From: Patagioenas fasciata
Taxonomy: Eukaryota > Chordata > Aves > Columbiformes > Columbidae
NCBI RefSeq assembly: GCF_037038585.1
Contig: NC_092524.1
Location: 46,089,001-46,153,000 of the forward strand
Reading direction: 5' to 3'
DNA length: 64,000 bases
The notes under the pieces are model-generated. The model worked only from the letters and a program-made list of their open reading frames with translations, was not told the DNA's origin and ran no database searches. A program made the translations under genes and the position numbers. Shown here in pieces: positions 40,601-55,600 of the stretch (its first letter is position 1; the number at the start of each line of letters is the position of its first letter).

Positions 40601-43600
40601 TGGCTCCCAAAACACACCAGGACACTGTATTTTGAGTTCTTCCTGATTATAGCAAAGTTGGAAAAGAAAATTTAATCAGATGAATCATCTCTGTTTCTCA
40701 AGATAGATGTATGTCAAGACTGGACTGATTCACAACGGCTCAGCCTAGTGGCTGGATACGGTACTCCAGCAACAATTTTTAAGTAGTCTGTGAAGCAGTT
40801 AAAATTGTGGAGAATTGTTCACAATGGAAACTGCAAGTAATCAGTTCAGCAATTTCCTCCTCAAACTACAGAACACCTGGAACAGTAGCTTTTAGAAAGC
40901 TGCATTGCCCATGTAGAGATTCCACGAAAACAACTTTATATCCTAACAAATAATATTTCTGTATCAGCAATATCAATAATTTTACTGTTCATTCAAGCAT
41001 TTGCTGTTCATTGAAGTACTCATAAGCAGTAAACTGTTGAAACATCTGCACTATATACCATTTTTCTTGGCTTCTCCACCAGTCCAAGTCTGAAACAGTG
41101 TCCTATCGTTTCTGTTATAGTTCAAGGATTTCAGCTGTTGGACTCTTTAGCTCCTAAAAGGGGTGGCATATTTGCCAAGGGACTTCATTGTCTCCCTCAT
41201 AACAGAGACACTCATTATAATACCCTGGGCTATTAACACAGAACAAGACCCAGTATTGCAATTTCACCCATAGCCACAGCTGACCTCAACGACACTTTTA
41301 GTGACAGGTTGTCTTTTCCGTTGTAATTCATTGGCATCTCTTTCTGTAGAACACAGCGGCACTTTCCTCACTAGAATCAAGCTGCTGTTGGTCTCAGGAA
41401 ATGACAGTTCAAGACCCAAGTCCTCCAAATTTTTGTAGCAGCATCTGAGGGAAAACAAAACAAAACAAAACCAGAAATAAGACATAAAACACAGCATAAG
41501 TAAAGGTTCCTGTGGTGCCTATATATGTTTCTTCCTGCAACCGTTTCCAATCTCAATATCCATGCATCACGTGACTCCAAGTAATTTTGCCATTTCAGCC
41601 TACAGTCAGCCAATCTTTTTCACTCCAATCAACTGTGCATATTGCATGTTCCACAACCACAAGATCTGAGAGTACCTGTACTATGTAGAAGCTTTATGTC
41701 TAAATTTATAGATCTATCTTTTCTGAAGACGCACAAGGTGTCTAGTTCAACACACAAACACTTCAAATATTGAAATTACACAGCACAAAGGCTCCTTTAA
41801 GTCTCACCTAAAAAATTTTTATTTCAGTTGACACATAATAGCAAATACGTAGAAGGGAAAAAATATTTTAAGAAATTTATGCTGGTTTAACGAACTTTCT
41901 ATCCTGTTAAGCAAAGAGAACCCAGGAAAGAACAACTGCTAGTTTATCTGACACATCACCCTGTGGATGGAAAAATACATACAAAAATGGGACTTCACAG
42001 CCAGATGAGAACTTATCTTCAAAATGAAAATATATGTAACAATATATAGTTTATTTTATTAACTCAGGGAATATTAACTTAAAACAAAGGTGGTGAAGGT
42101 CAATTTTAGAAGAGATTCTTTGAACAAAAAATAAGTTAATCTAAACTGACTAAAATCAGTCACAAGGATAATGCAATTATTAGCCTCCATATGGACATAA
42201 CTTGCGTAATTCTGTGCCACAAAAGACAACATGCATGGCCTTCAGCAAGAGCAGAGAAAGAAAGAAAGAAAAAGCCCATTGTGGTGAAATGACAAAATCC
42301 AAGCAGCTATTGAAGTCAATCAGGCCTTTTTTAGAAAAAAAAGGGAAAAAAAGGAAGTTCAAGAGTGTCAACAGAACAATGCATTACTACAATCCTTAGC
42401 AGACAAATAACAGAATAGAAGCTGCAGGTGAACCAGAGGTCCAGCTGAACTATTAAATAGCAAGCATAGCTGAAGAGAAAGGTCTTTTAAGGAAGTTAAT
42501 TTATTTCATTACATCAAACTTTACCAAAGAATACAGTCATACTTTGCCAGCAACAACAACAATAGAATTTAAATTTTTACAGTACTTTTAATTTGTAACT
42601 TTTTAGTATGGATAGTCTCACAGAGTGATGTAAAGAGATGAACTGCCAATAAATACCAATAAACTAAAGAGCAACACAGTCAAAGCACCAGTAAGCTTCT
42701 TGAATCAATTAAGTGATAACTGAAAATCACAACTGGCATCCCACTGTGTGTCCTTGAAAGAAAACCATGCCTCTGTGATTTACTTTGTCCTACTGATTTT
42801 TGTAGTATGTTTGTGATATAGCTGATAAAGAAAAGTAGCTCACAGAATTTATTTGGTCTTTCAAACCCTTTGATGCCATCTCTTAATAGTGCCTAGAAAT
42901 GCCAATGCAAAAGGTTCTTGTGGATAGAGAAGTAACAGTTGTCATAACTTAGAAACTATGGAAAAAAGATATGTTGGCAACAGCTGGTCAGCGTTTAACA
43001 TGACATGAGCCCTGTATCTCCATAATTGTTTATTAATTATGTGAAAAAGAAGGAACATGGTCAAGAAATCAAATTTGTAAAAAACACAAATATAGGTTAG
43101 TTGAGACAAAAGACAATGCTGAACTCAAAGAGAATTTAAAACAAGTAGAAAAATTATTAATGAAATCAGTAGGATGAATGAAAAAAGTAAAATGAAAAAT
43201 TGACTGAAAAACTGAACTGACAACTCCAAAAGACAAATACATGCAAATTATCAGAAATAATTTGGTCTATTTGTACATTCTGTTGGCTTCTACATAAACA
43301 GGAAAAAAAACCCTAAACAAACAAGCAAACCAATAAAAAACTAAAAAAACCTCACAACTCTGTGTTTCATTGTCATCACCATTCAATAACCAAGCAGTTC
43401 ATGCAAGCAGAAGTAGCCAAGAAAGCAGATAAAATATGAGGTGTGCATATAATAGACAGAAAATAGGGGCACAACTGCAAAGCTACTGTACAAATCAATG
43501 GGATGCCATCACTTGGTATATTGTATTCAGCTTTGGCCATCCAGTCTCAAAAGTAGATGTATCAGAAAATGATGAGTGCAAAAATAATTCGAAGTTGAAC

Positions 43601-46600
43601 AAGAGGCATTACAAATATTTTGACGTCAGAAAGAACATCATTAAAATGTAGGAACTACAAAGGCATCCGAATATTACTGAACTATGAACAGCAATGGTTA
43701 TGTTCTCCCATTTTTCCCTAGGGCAGGTGGAACATAATAGTGCTTTACACTTTCCTTTGGAATTTCTGGTACTGGCCATCGTCACACGACAGAGTTACCA
43801 ATCAGATACAGCAGTGACACTGTTACGATCGGAACACACCCAAAAAAGGCCTTTACACCAAACAGGTCTGTCCCTATAATTGGCAACGGATCTTAACAAG
43901 GAGTGATTTAAAAGCTATCAAGTTTGCCACAGGCACCACAAAAAAGAGAAGTTTGAGCATAATGAGGTAGTCCTGTGAATGTTACGATAGAAAGAACTTC
44001 ACCTGAAAATGAAAACAATGCAGGGGTAAACAAACCAAACCAAACCAACAAACAAAAACCCACAAAACCAAACAAACAAAACCACAAATGCACATGGCAG
44101 GTGATAGACAGGGATTTTGGAGGAAAAATTTGTACAGCCTCCAATAGGTCTGCAATAGTCCAACAACAAATCTGTGTCTAAACTCTTGCAGTACAAAAGA
44201 TCCATATCCTAAGAGTAGCTAGGCCACCATTCTGAAACATTTGGAAAACAGTGTTCATTAGTTGCTCTTGGCAGGTACCTCAGATTAAGGAATGCATTTT
44301 TGAAGGAGTCACAATACAAACTTTCCATACCCCATCCTGCTCTTCTCAAACAGCGCCTGTTAAGTCGGTGACTAGATCAACATGATGGCACTGCACTCCA
44401 GTGCACACTCCAAGCCCTGATCCTCAGACAGGAGGATCTGTTGGAGGCTGCTTTGGTACTCTCCTGGCCCACAGATGAAGGTTTACTTTCCCAGGGAAGC
44501 CTGAGCACATTGCAGAGGTACAGAGATAGCACACTACAGGGTTTTGCCTTGAGATGTTGTAAGGACGTGCTTGAGAAGCACACCTATTTTCCTCAGCACA
44601 GATATAGCCAGTTGGTCTCCGCTCAGGAAAGAATCAATAACGTCTTTCCTGAGCTTCATAGTAACCAAAGAATATAAAGAGATCTTCCCGGTCAGCAGAG
44701 CCATCTCCAAAGGTTTAGAGTTATTACTAACCGTAGAAATCTCCTTTGTTCTTCTGTAACTTCAATCTCCAAAGGGGGGGAGATGGCAGAAGACAGTAAT
44801 TTCTTCTTGCCACGTGCTGCAGCTTCCTTGTCATAGGAATCTGTGAATGAATCGTTTAGAAGTATCCTCTCTTAGAATATTTACGCAGGCATAACCCTTA
44901 ATGACCCTATGGTTTGGCATGTAATCCTCTGTTTGGATTAAAAAGTGACCACAGAATGCCTTCTCCTGAAACTTGCGGAGGACTGGGAATGTCACAAACC
45001 AGACATTTAGTCTCTGGGGAAGGGTTGGTTAATGCCACTTTGTTTTTTCCCACCAGTTCCAAAAAAGGGTCACTCTAAATAGCAAATAAACTACTGATAT
45101 ATTTAGTCCAACTCACAGAGAGAAATTTTTCCACAGAAAAGTCTGATATAAATGGCATTAAAACACTATTCATTAAGCATTTCACCTTTCAGTCTTCAAC
45201 TTTTCAGTACCTGACCAAAAGGAGTTCCTGGAATCCTCTCTGCAGGAACTGCGCAATATTTATTGATGAAAGAGAAGGTCAATGACTTTTAAATACTTGG
45301 TGGATGGCTATTGTGCTTTTTAACCAATGCTTTTGAAACCAATGGCTAATGAGCTTACAGAGGAGACTATTATCCCTTTGCAAACAGTTTCAGATTGTGG
45401 AAATTTTAGGCTTTAAGTGGAGTATTCTGTTGAAAAGGAACCAAATGTACTATGGTCTTTACTCTGCATCCCATGTCTTATTCTTCACAGCATAACCACA
45501 TGATCTTATTGATGTTGTTCTATTTCCTCTTCATTGTTTTTCCTATCAGTCTTCCTGCTCCTTCATTATGTCAGGATTATTTTAGTTTGACAGTTCTGTG
45601 GGTAGAGAGTATTTATTCTATTTTTGGAAATGCTGTAATAATTTTCAGCTGTCAGTACTTTGATTGCTACAGATACTGAACGTCTGGGTGAAGATGACAA
45701 ATAAATATCATATTGGTTTCATACATCCCAGATTTATCCTTATGATAAGTAAGTTAGCAAGCTTTCCCTTTCAGACAGCTCGTTTGTACCTTTCTGTGCA
45801 CTGATTATTTTCTTAAGGCCATCTGAAACCTCACCTGCAATAAGCTGCTCCAAGCGGATCCGTTCATGAGCTGCATGTTGGTCCACCAAAATCAAGAGGT
45901 TTCCATCTAAAAATGTACCACAAGAGAGAAGAAACGGGCAAATTTGTATCAGACAACTGCAAAGGCTGGGAAGAATGACCACTCCCTAGAGGCCACATTT
46001 AGAGGATAACTATCGGCCAGTTTTACAGAAATAAAGCAAGGAGGAGGCTGTGTTGGCAGAACATAAAGTCACTACAGAACAGAAATTCAGTGATCCAAAT
46101 TGGCATTTAAATTAGGGTAATTAGACTGAGTCAGAAACTCTTGTCTACTGACATCTTCATCTAACTGCAGAATGAGAGCTGAGGTCACCCACAAATTGTT
46201 CTGTTTAATACAGTCTTCAAAAATGTTACAAAAACTACTGGGTTTGAATGCCTTTTTTGTACAGCTTCAGCAAGCTTCAAAAATGACTATGTCCAGACAC
46301 TGTGAACAGAGCCTGAAAGATGTTAGTAATTTGAGCACAATCTATTTTTGTAACACTCATCAGAAGGCAGTAGGAACATTCAACAACATCCAAAATAAAG
46401 ATAAAGAAGATCCAGGAAATTTCAAGTGAACACTAACATTTTCCTCTACTCACAGTATCATTCCAAAGCAAGATGAGAATACAAACAGGACAATGTTCCC
46501 TCTGCACTCTAACTGGACTGGACAGCCACCTCAACTTCATGTTAATAACCACTCTTACCTGTCTTTTTATCCATTTCATTCCTAGTGTTGATTAAACAAG

Positions 46601-49600
46601 CAATAAATTTATTGTCCACTTGCTGAAGAACCTGCAAGATACTCAGAAAAAATATTACCTGGTGGTAAAATTATTTTTTAAATGAATGTAAACCAAGAAA
46701 GATGACAATCAAAATGGATCAAGCACAACAAATAGGTGGTAGGATGATTAGGGGAGTGGAAACCACATCTCTTCTAATCCCAAAGACTTAAAGAATTTGG
46801 CCTAGCAAAACTAACACTGAGAGGTATGTAATTATTCTTTATAAATACAGTGGGAGGCTAAATATGGAAAAGGCGGCAATTATTAAGCTAAAAGACAATA
46901 CTGGCAGAAGGTCAAATGACCATAAACTGGTCATGAAACAGTTTAGTCTGGAACTAAGAAAAAGTTTCAAAATATCCAAGAAAATAATTCTGTACCATGT
47001 TTTTCAAAGAAAGTCATAAGGGCAAGAGCTCTGATTGTTCTAAGGTGGAGCTGGAAATTTACAGAACAGATTAAATGCTTGGGTAGAAGCCTCCATGAGT
47101 TGGGAATTTAAGCTGTGCATAGTGACTCTGAGTATTTGATTTGCTGGTATCACCAAATGAGAATGTAAACAAACTTTTTCAACCTGCCCTGTGTTTAAGG
47201 ACTTGTACTGATCATCTGCAGGATCCATTTCCCTGGATATCTCTTTCTCAACAGGCAGAAACATCAGCAAATCCCATCGACTGAGTGGCAATTTGAATGC
47301 GAAAACTAATAATAGATTATATTGTACCTGCATTGAATGAACCATGTCTTTGGTGAAACGATAAGGATACAAGATATTGTGAATTTTCACAGCCAGATTG
47401 TCAGCCTGACTGCTGGTCACATCAACAGCAACCTGTAAAAACAGAACTACAGATCAAGCAGGCTATAAAGGATATGGCAAAAAACCCAAGCACACAGAAA
47501 CTACCCACAACAAACTAGCTTTAAGAGAAACTGGAAATAACTCTGCATTTTGACAAACCAAGCTTTCTACAAAAGAATAGTATTAACTAAAGATACCACC
47601 CTTTGCTTCCATCCTTATACACTTTCCCATCTGGATATTACCTGCTAACTTCAATGCATGCAGCTGATTTGAAGTACCTATCAGAAAGCCTGAAGTTATT
47701 TATCAGCCTGCATGAACTCCCAATGGATTGCATTACAGAAGATGTATCGCCTTGACATGAGTCATAGTACACAGCACAGCAACAACTGAACAGAACTGTT
47801 CAGAAACTCACCAGCAGGTGGTTTGCTACTCCCTCTCTATTGTTTGCAGGTGGAAATGTTTGCATTCCTATGTTTACACACACACAACATGATGATTAAA
47901 GATAATGCTACCTCATGACAACAAAGGAAGTTTTTCTAAAAGCTCTAATATTGTTTCCCTCTCACATGCTATTAATCCTGCCAGGCTATAAAAACAAGTA
48001 TAGTAAAATACACTTTTAAGACCCATTGCATCTCAGAGAAGAAAGCTGGATTATTTTCACTCTGTCCACGAAGACACAGTCAGTACAATTTTGCCATCCT
48101 TTAACTTTTAAGATTGTTATCTTTGTAGAGGGAAAGACAACTTACAATAATGTTTTGCTTTTGAAATGACATAAGGCAAAAGATTAACCTGATACCTGCT
48201 TCTCTGACTTTGAATAAATCCACAACAACCTACATATAAACAGTCTATAAAAAACACATAACTGCCAGGTCTATAGTCTAATATATCACTGAATAACTTC
48301 TATGTAAGTTACAGTATTCGAAATTTTTGTCCCCATGTCAGAAAATAACAGAAGGCTAAACTGACTCCTATTTTAGCATGAGATGTGAGATAGTGCTTAC
48401 CTCTGGGCAAGGAACAAAAACAGGATTATGCCATTCTGAAAGCAACGACTGGAGAGACTCCCCTTCAGCATCTAGGAAAGAACATGTAGTTAGTACAGGG
48501 ACTACCACCATCCATCAGCAGAAGGTGCACTGGGTACCTGTACCTCACACAAGTAGTTTTTTTTTTTTTTTTCCATGTTTAAAAGGGGGGAATGTAGAAA
48601 TAAATAATGGAACACAAGACTGGGCCTCTCTATTGTCCGCTTTAGCGATGAAGGACACCATGCAGCTTTCTGGCTCCTAAACATGCTGCAGCACAGTTCA
48701 ACAGGCCCTGGAAATGGAGCAGGTGGAGGGAAGGAAAGAAAGACCTGTTCAGCTACCCGCTCTCTTTGGACAAAGTCACATACCAAAAAGATGATTTCAT
48801 CCTTTCCACCGCAAAAAAAAATTGTGACGATTGAAGCTATTTTTCACATTCCAAGGTTGGAATGAGAACAAAGAAGGGAGTAGGTAATCATTCTTTAAAC
48901 TACTGACATAATTCAACAAAGAACCGAGTATTTCATCCTGTAAATAAGTATCCCCTAACCTGCCTTTAACCCTAAAAGATTTTTTTTTCCAGTTCTAGAT
49001 TTGAGATGACTCACACGGTCCCATTGTTAACAGACCTTGAGTAATTCTGGGTTCCTGTTGGGACATCTGGGAGAATTCTTTGATTTGTTTTTACCACAGT
49101 ACACTGTGTCCTGGAAAGCTGGCCCTACCTCTCAGATCCTGGCTTGCTAGAGTCTTCTCTTTTCGAGGTCTAGGAAGGAAGGGCAGCACAATCTCACTTC
49201 TAAAGGGATGGCACCTGAACTGAAACCCTAAACACAATATAAATTTACTGCTGCAGATTCAATAGCAAAATTACAAAAAGCTATACAATTACTATATTCT
49301 CATGAGCATGCGCTTAGCCCTCTACAAATTTGTGTATCCTGAAGATTTTGCAGTCTAACACTGAGACATAACAGCATATATGTAAAAAGCTGAGAATTAT
49401 CAGACACATTTACATCAGGAAATGTATTTTTAAAATATTACTGTGGCTTCTGCAGGACCGTCCTTAAAAATTGGCTGCTTCCTTGAACATGTAACAATTA
49501 TTTCCAGAATTAGTACAATCAGAAGTGTTATCCCAAAGAAAAAGAAGAGGCATACGGTAGTCTGTCAGATATCAAAACACTCTTGAATTCCTGCTACTAT

Positions 49601-52600
49601 GGAGTGGCAAAACTGTCAGTCTATCACCACTCCTATCAATACTTACTACAGTTATCAAGAACTTGTAAAACTGAAAAGCACAAGTCGGTGAGACCACATG
49701 AGATATCAAAGTTAGCCTAACAACATGTTCCTACCCACCCAGCAATGATTGAATGATATTACAAACCTGTATTGTTATCAAGATTTTTAAGAAAAATGGC
49801 TCAGATTCCCAGCACGGTGGTAAACATTTCACCCTTCCTTTGGTACTATTCAGACTTCTATTCTTTGTGAAATAATAATGAATTAATAAAGTTCCTTTCT
49901 ACTAAGAAATTAAGGGTGTGCATTCAGGAAAAGTGGCAGAGTGATAACACCAAAGAAAACCAGCTGCATGCTGATAAGCTCAGTATGGAATGGCTCTATG
50001 AGATCCTAGGCCAGTCCTTAGGCTCCTTACTACTGGCTCCATTCCAGTAAGGACCAATGATGGTCCTACCCTGGGGAACGAGAATCCTTTCAAGAATCCA
50101 AACTGGCAGCCCAGCACAGGAGAGCAGCATCTCACTGTCACAAAATCCAGAAGAGAGGACAAGATGACCTGATGTGGTTCCTGGTAAACTGTGGCAAATT
50201 AAAAAACGCTACCTAATTCAGACTTCAACAGAACTTTTATAGTTGTTATGACTGAAAGATATTATTGCTCAAGCTCACAGCAGCATCTCTCATCTATGTG
50301 AAAAGAAGTCCAGTATTTTATACATAGAATCATAAACCAAGATTAATTTCCTTGCTCTTGCTGCAGGGAAAATCCTTGTTCAGGACATAGATTTTTCACA
50401 AAGCTAGGATTTTCTTTCCCAAAGGCCTGTGAAAATTCAGAGCGGACAGAGATATTATTAATATGACTTCTCTGACATGTAACATTAGAAAAGGTGCTGA
50501 GGGTAATAATGTACCTGCTTTATACAGGTAAAGCACATACAATTACCATACTTTAGTATTCTTTTTCAATTGCCTCATTAAAATATACTGGTGTAATGAC
50601 ATATCAGTCAATAATGTAATAAAAGTAATAAAAAATGCAAACACAGCTAGCATAACAATGAAGACCACATTGAACAGGGGCATTAACCTACTACAATGCA
50701 TTGTACTAGATTATTCAAAAAGGCATCTGATAGTAAAATGAAGCTTGATAAATTTTCCTGTAGCAATCACTTTAATCAGTATAAAGATACCTGAGTCTAA
50801 CCTACAAAATCTAGCATTTCTCTTGTGCACATGACATGTGACTGGAATAAACAGCAGATGGCCACTGCTCTCATGGAAAAGAGGATATGGATTATTTTTA
50901 CCTCTTTCCACCTGCCACCAACCCGCGTAATTTCCCTATGACCAAAAGAAATGCATATCCTTTGTCTGAAAAACATGTGAAGTAACATGTTTGTTGAACT
51001 TAGAAAAATGTAAGATCCATAGGGTCTAGCCAAACTTCAGACACCTTGTAAAGGTTTGGGAGGTCTGACCTTCAACCTAAGAAAAGCAAAAAAGCTGCAG
51101 GAGACATCTCACCAAAGAATACCACCACTGACGGTTAAGACAGAGTGACACCATTGATATGATGGAGAGTAACACCAATGATAAAGCTAAGAAAGAACAA
51201 TGCCATTGCAGGTAAACAGGTGCAACACAATATACGTCTTCAAAGACTACAGACTATATGCAGTCTGAAAACATACAGGTATGTGAGGTATCCTCTTCAT
51301 AAACATGAATGCACTATCCTAACGTTTTGGACCGAAGGTCAAGCTCTACATCTCAGTGCTTTGGCTGGCTACTAAACAGCACTGCGGGCAACCAAAACTG
51401 GTAAACCACAAAAATAAGAGGTGCTAGTCAAGGATTGTACATTTGTGGTTGCAAGTAATTTTACCTAATAAAGCAGAGATCATCTTCTCCTTGTAACAAA
51501 TTTACTTCAGTGGAACACAACAGATATTCAGAATTACTGGCATCAATTATTATACTTAAAAGGAAATAACTTAAGAACTGAAACACCTATTGCACCAATA
51601 TTCTGTGACCAGTGATAAAAACAAAAGTAACAGACAAAAAAATCAAACAAACCAGAGGCTATCATGATTGATTAGATAAATATTTCACAGAATGGCTGGG
51701 GCTGGAAGGGACCTCTGGAGATCATCTACTCCAACCCACCTGCTAAAGCAGGTTCACCTAGAGTAGATCACACAGGAATGTGTTCAGGCAGGTCTTGAAC
51801 ACCTCTAGAGGAGACTCCACAACCTCTCTGGGCAGCCTGTTCCAGTGTTCTGTTACCCTCAGAGCAAAGAAGTTTCTCCTCATATTCAGATGGAACCTCC
51901 TGTGCTTCAGTCAGTGCCCATTTGCCCTCATACTATCATTCAGCTCCAACTGGGAGAACTATCTAAAAGGAAGTCCAAGCTACTTTTCCCAAATGGATTA
52001 TCCAGTCTACATGATGAATGACTGTATCTTCACTCAGAAAATCTGCCTATAGACAGACTGGGGAACAACTCTGAACACAGATTCCCATATTAATGAGAAA
52101 CTTACTGAACACACTACTTTGCTGAGCCAGATCAGGACACAGAAAGTCAAACCTGACAGAGAGATCAGTGAAGACTCATGAACACGACACAGCTGAAAAA
52201 ATAATACAATGTAGTGTCCTATCACCCTGGAAAAGCTTCATCATCAAACCACCAGCAACGCTGTACAACATCTCCTACAACATCAAGTATGAAGGAACAG
52301 CCTTCCAACATCTGTGGAAAGGAGGCTACACATTCTCAATGAAAAAGTTGGACGTTTGTTCATTTTTCAAGGGTTGTTTTGAATTTTGTATGCAGTTAGG
52401 ATAAAATGTTAAAAAAAACAAAAAATTTCCAGTGGGCTTACTTTATAGTGTGTCCCTTGTATATATGACAATTATATATAACTGTTATCACAAATTCCAT
52501 TATGCGCAGGCAGCTGCCTGTTACTTGACAAGGTGTTGACATTTCTTTTTAGTGTCTAATTAAAAACTATGTTTTAATATCTTGAATGTTAATGTGTTAC

Positions 52601-55600
52601 TGCCTCCATAGTCTCCAACACTTTCCTGGTTTTCATATAGCTATTACAAGTAAGGCAGTGGGTATTTTAGTATAAACTGTCAGGTGCTGTCAGCAAGATA
52701 TTCTCTATGCACCTAGCAGAACACAAACACTTTTCCTCATCCTATGTGTTCTAACCACCACCACCCCTCTTACCATTCTCTGTGACAACATTCACAGCCA
52801 TTGTTGTTATATCTTGAACGCAGGCAGCTTGAAATGTCTCAGCGGGAGGAGTGCTGTAGGTGCTCAGCCCAGTTGTTTTATTGATGTATATTGTCTTACC
52901 CAACGAAACATCAAAATCCTGCAGCCAGTTTGAACACCACAAATCATTCCTGGGATTGCCTGCGCTTGTGTCTGCAGAGAACTCCAAGTTACTTGGGAAG
53001 GTCATATGGGGAACCTCAGTATCTTTCAGATTTTGTTCTGAGGATTCACCTAATGTACTTTCCTCTTCACAGGTGATGTTAGTACAATCCTCTTGAGCAG
53101 GTAAAACACTACCTGAAGAGACTGTGTCCTCCCCTTCTGTGCTGCTGAGTGGTGATGGGCTGACAGTACTTTTCATGGACCCTGCTCTTGTTCCATCTGG
53201 TTGTGAGCACACATCCTCCTTAGAAATGCTGTAATTACATTCCTTCATTTTTTCCTCTGAGGATTTGTATGTTTGACAAGCATTGTACAAAAAATCATCA
53301 TTTGAAGATTCAAGATCAAAACAGTAGTCCTGTTTTCTACTTGAGTCTGTTTGGAATTGTTCACCAAGTTGTGCTACTTCTTTGTTGTCACTTTTCAGTC
53401 TGGACAGTTTGGATGATAATGATCCTGGAGATTTTCTACATCTTATAATTTTTTTGCTAATCTGAGAGTAATCAAACGATGTCAATGGACTTAGACGAAG
53501 GGCCTGTTTGTCCTGTGAGGTTTCTCCACTGCATAATGAAGTCTCTTCCAAAGAATCAAAAACTTGGATACTATTATTAGGATCTGTATCTTCCAGAGTT
53601 GGAGTTTCAGAAGTGCTCACACTACCATGGTTGTCATTCCCATTCTTTGAAAAGCCACAATTAGCTTGTGAATCAAAAACAGGGAGACCAAATTCCCCCT
53701 GCTCTGACAACGGTGTTGGTAGCACACACCTGACTCTCCCATAGTATCTCCTGAACTTTTCTAATGAACCCAGTTGTGTGCACAAGCTCAGCTTCTTAGG
53801 GGGCTGAGGTCTTGGCAGAGCTATTTGTCTTCTAGTGCTTTTTATCATTTTACTGTGAGGAATACATGAAGAAGTTGCCTCTGGTAATTCTGTAACATTC
53901 AATGTCTTATAATGTCTTTTACTGGTGGCAATAGGCATAGTTATCCCCTCACTCACCTGATTTGGAAATGTTTTGTTCTCTAATAGCTCACTACCATCAG
54001 CCATGCATACTTCTCTGGTCAAAAGAGGTGTATATTCTTCACTTGTATTACTGGAAACATCCTTAGCATTTAAAGACTGAATTAGAAAACTCACTTTGTG
54101 GCCAAAAGTATCCTGGGTACTGATAGAGCCAGGTCTACACTGCATGTTTAATGTAAGATTCATTTCTGTTTGTTCACATGCATGTGGGGGCTGATTTTGC
54201 ATAACACGTTTTATGAGGCTTGTAGAGCACCATTTTAATGGCACGGCACTAATAGCGCCTTGTCCAGCATCATCTATCACTTCAGCCATTTCCCTGTCTC
54301 CTGTTCTCATCAATGAACTTCCAGAGACAGTTTCAGTTCCCATTGCTGTTTTGGTAAGGTCTTCTCTCTCAGATGGTGACCGAATATGGACTGTATTTCT
54401 TTTCTCCACTACTTTCCCTTGCTTGCTTCCCATATCTTTTATGTAATTCTCTGCAGAATGCTGCAGGTCACCACAACTGACTATTTTTCTTGTTTCTGAT
54501 CCGGCCCCTCCACTAAAAAAGGAACAAAGATTTTCTGAAGGTTTCAGATGAGTATCGGATGATTTTTGGGAACTGTTGGTGTCTTTTGGCTCCTGTTCTG
54601 AGATATTTGATACAATGAAATCAGAAACCGTGTCATCTTTGCTGGGCAGTGGAATCTCCACATGGTTATTTCTACACAGATCAGATGGTTCAGCAATCTT
54701 CTGATATGGGGCCATCTCAGTTTCCTGTAGATTTTTATTTGACTCTATAAGACTTAAGGATTTTTTCCCTAACATGGATTTTCTTTTGACATCTTTTGAT
54801 TGCAAGTTGCACATTTCATAGGAATCTGCAATTTCATCACATGCTTTCTTAAAATTGTCTTGGATGCTCTTCTTGTCAGAGAGTGAGGGCTTCAAAACTG
54901 GAGCATTATACAAACAAAAGTTATTCTCCTCATTAAATTCTCTGATGTCCTCACCACATGGTTCAACAAATAAATGTTCTTGTTTCAAAAATACTTTCAC
55001 TCCTTCCTCTATGCAAGTTAGAAGAACATCCCAGTTTTGGAACTCGATTAGAGTTTTTGCAGGTTCTAGACACACATCATAGTCACTGTATGCACAAGTC
55101 ACATTGAGAATAAAGATCCCATACAACTCCGGAATACAGCGATGGCGACCAGCACTTGCACCAGCCTGTCTGCTCACAGGGCCACTTTTTGTCTTGCAGC
55201 AGATGACACTTTCTTTTCTTAATAAAAAATCAATCAGTTTGTGTAGTCTTGTCTTTAAAACAAGCCTTCTATTCACATACAAGAACTGCATATTCTTATT
55301 GTAATGTCCTTCAATGCTGATATAACCACTTAGCTCAAATCCCCCAGACTTATGATTTATTTCTCGTAACTTCTGCGACCTGCCCAGTCCATAAATTTGA
55401 CAAAACCGAGAATATATATCTCTTGTCTTAGGGAGCTGAAGCACCATAGAAGAAGCAGCATCGTTCCTTAAAGAAAGTGAAACAGAAGGATGCATCAGCG
55501 AAATAGCCTCTACTTTATGTCTCACTCTCTCAAGCTCCAACACAGGATCCATACACTTTTTCCTCACCGGTAACTGATAGAACAGATTACACACTGTTAC

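Noticed and set aside
45740-45834. Open continuation after the MLH3 DQHA exon ([15 protein letters not shown]...)
   Set aside because: A donor at 45835/45834 and the next exon (DSYDKE...) match the remembered MLH3 sequence; the continuation is intron.
50318-50335. CATAGAATCATAAA, resembling a CR1 octamer tail in antisense
   Set aside because: The adjacent sequence lacks the GGTTGGAAGGGACC CR1 3' region, so the match is too short.
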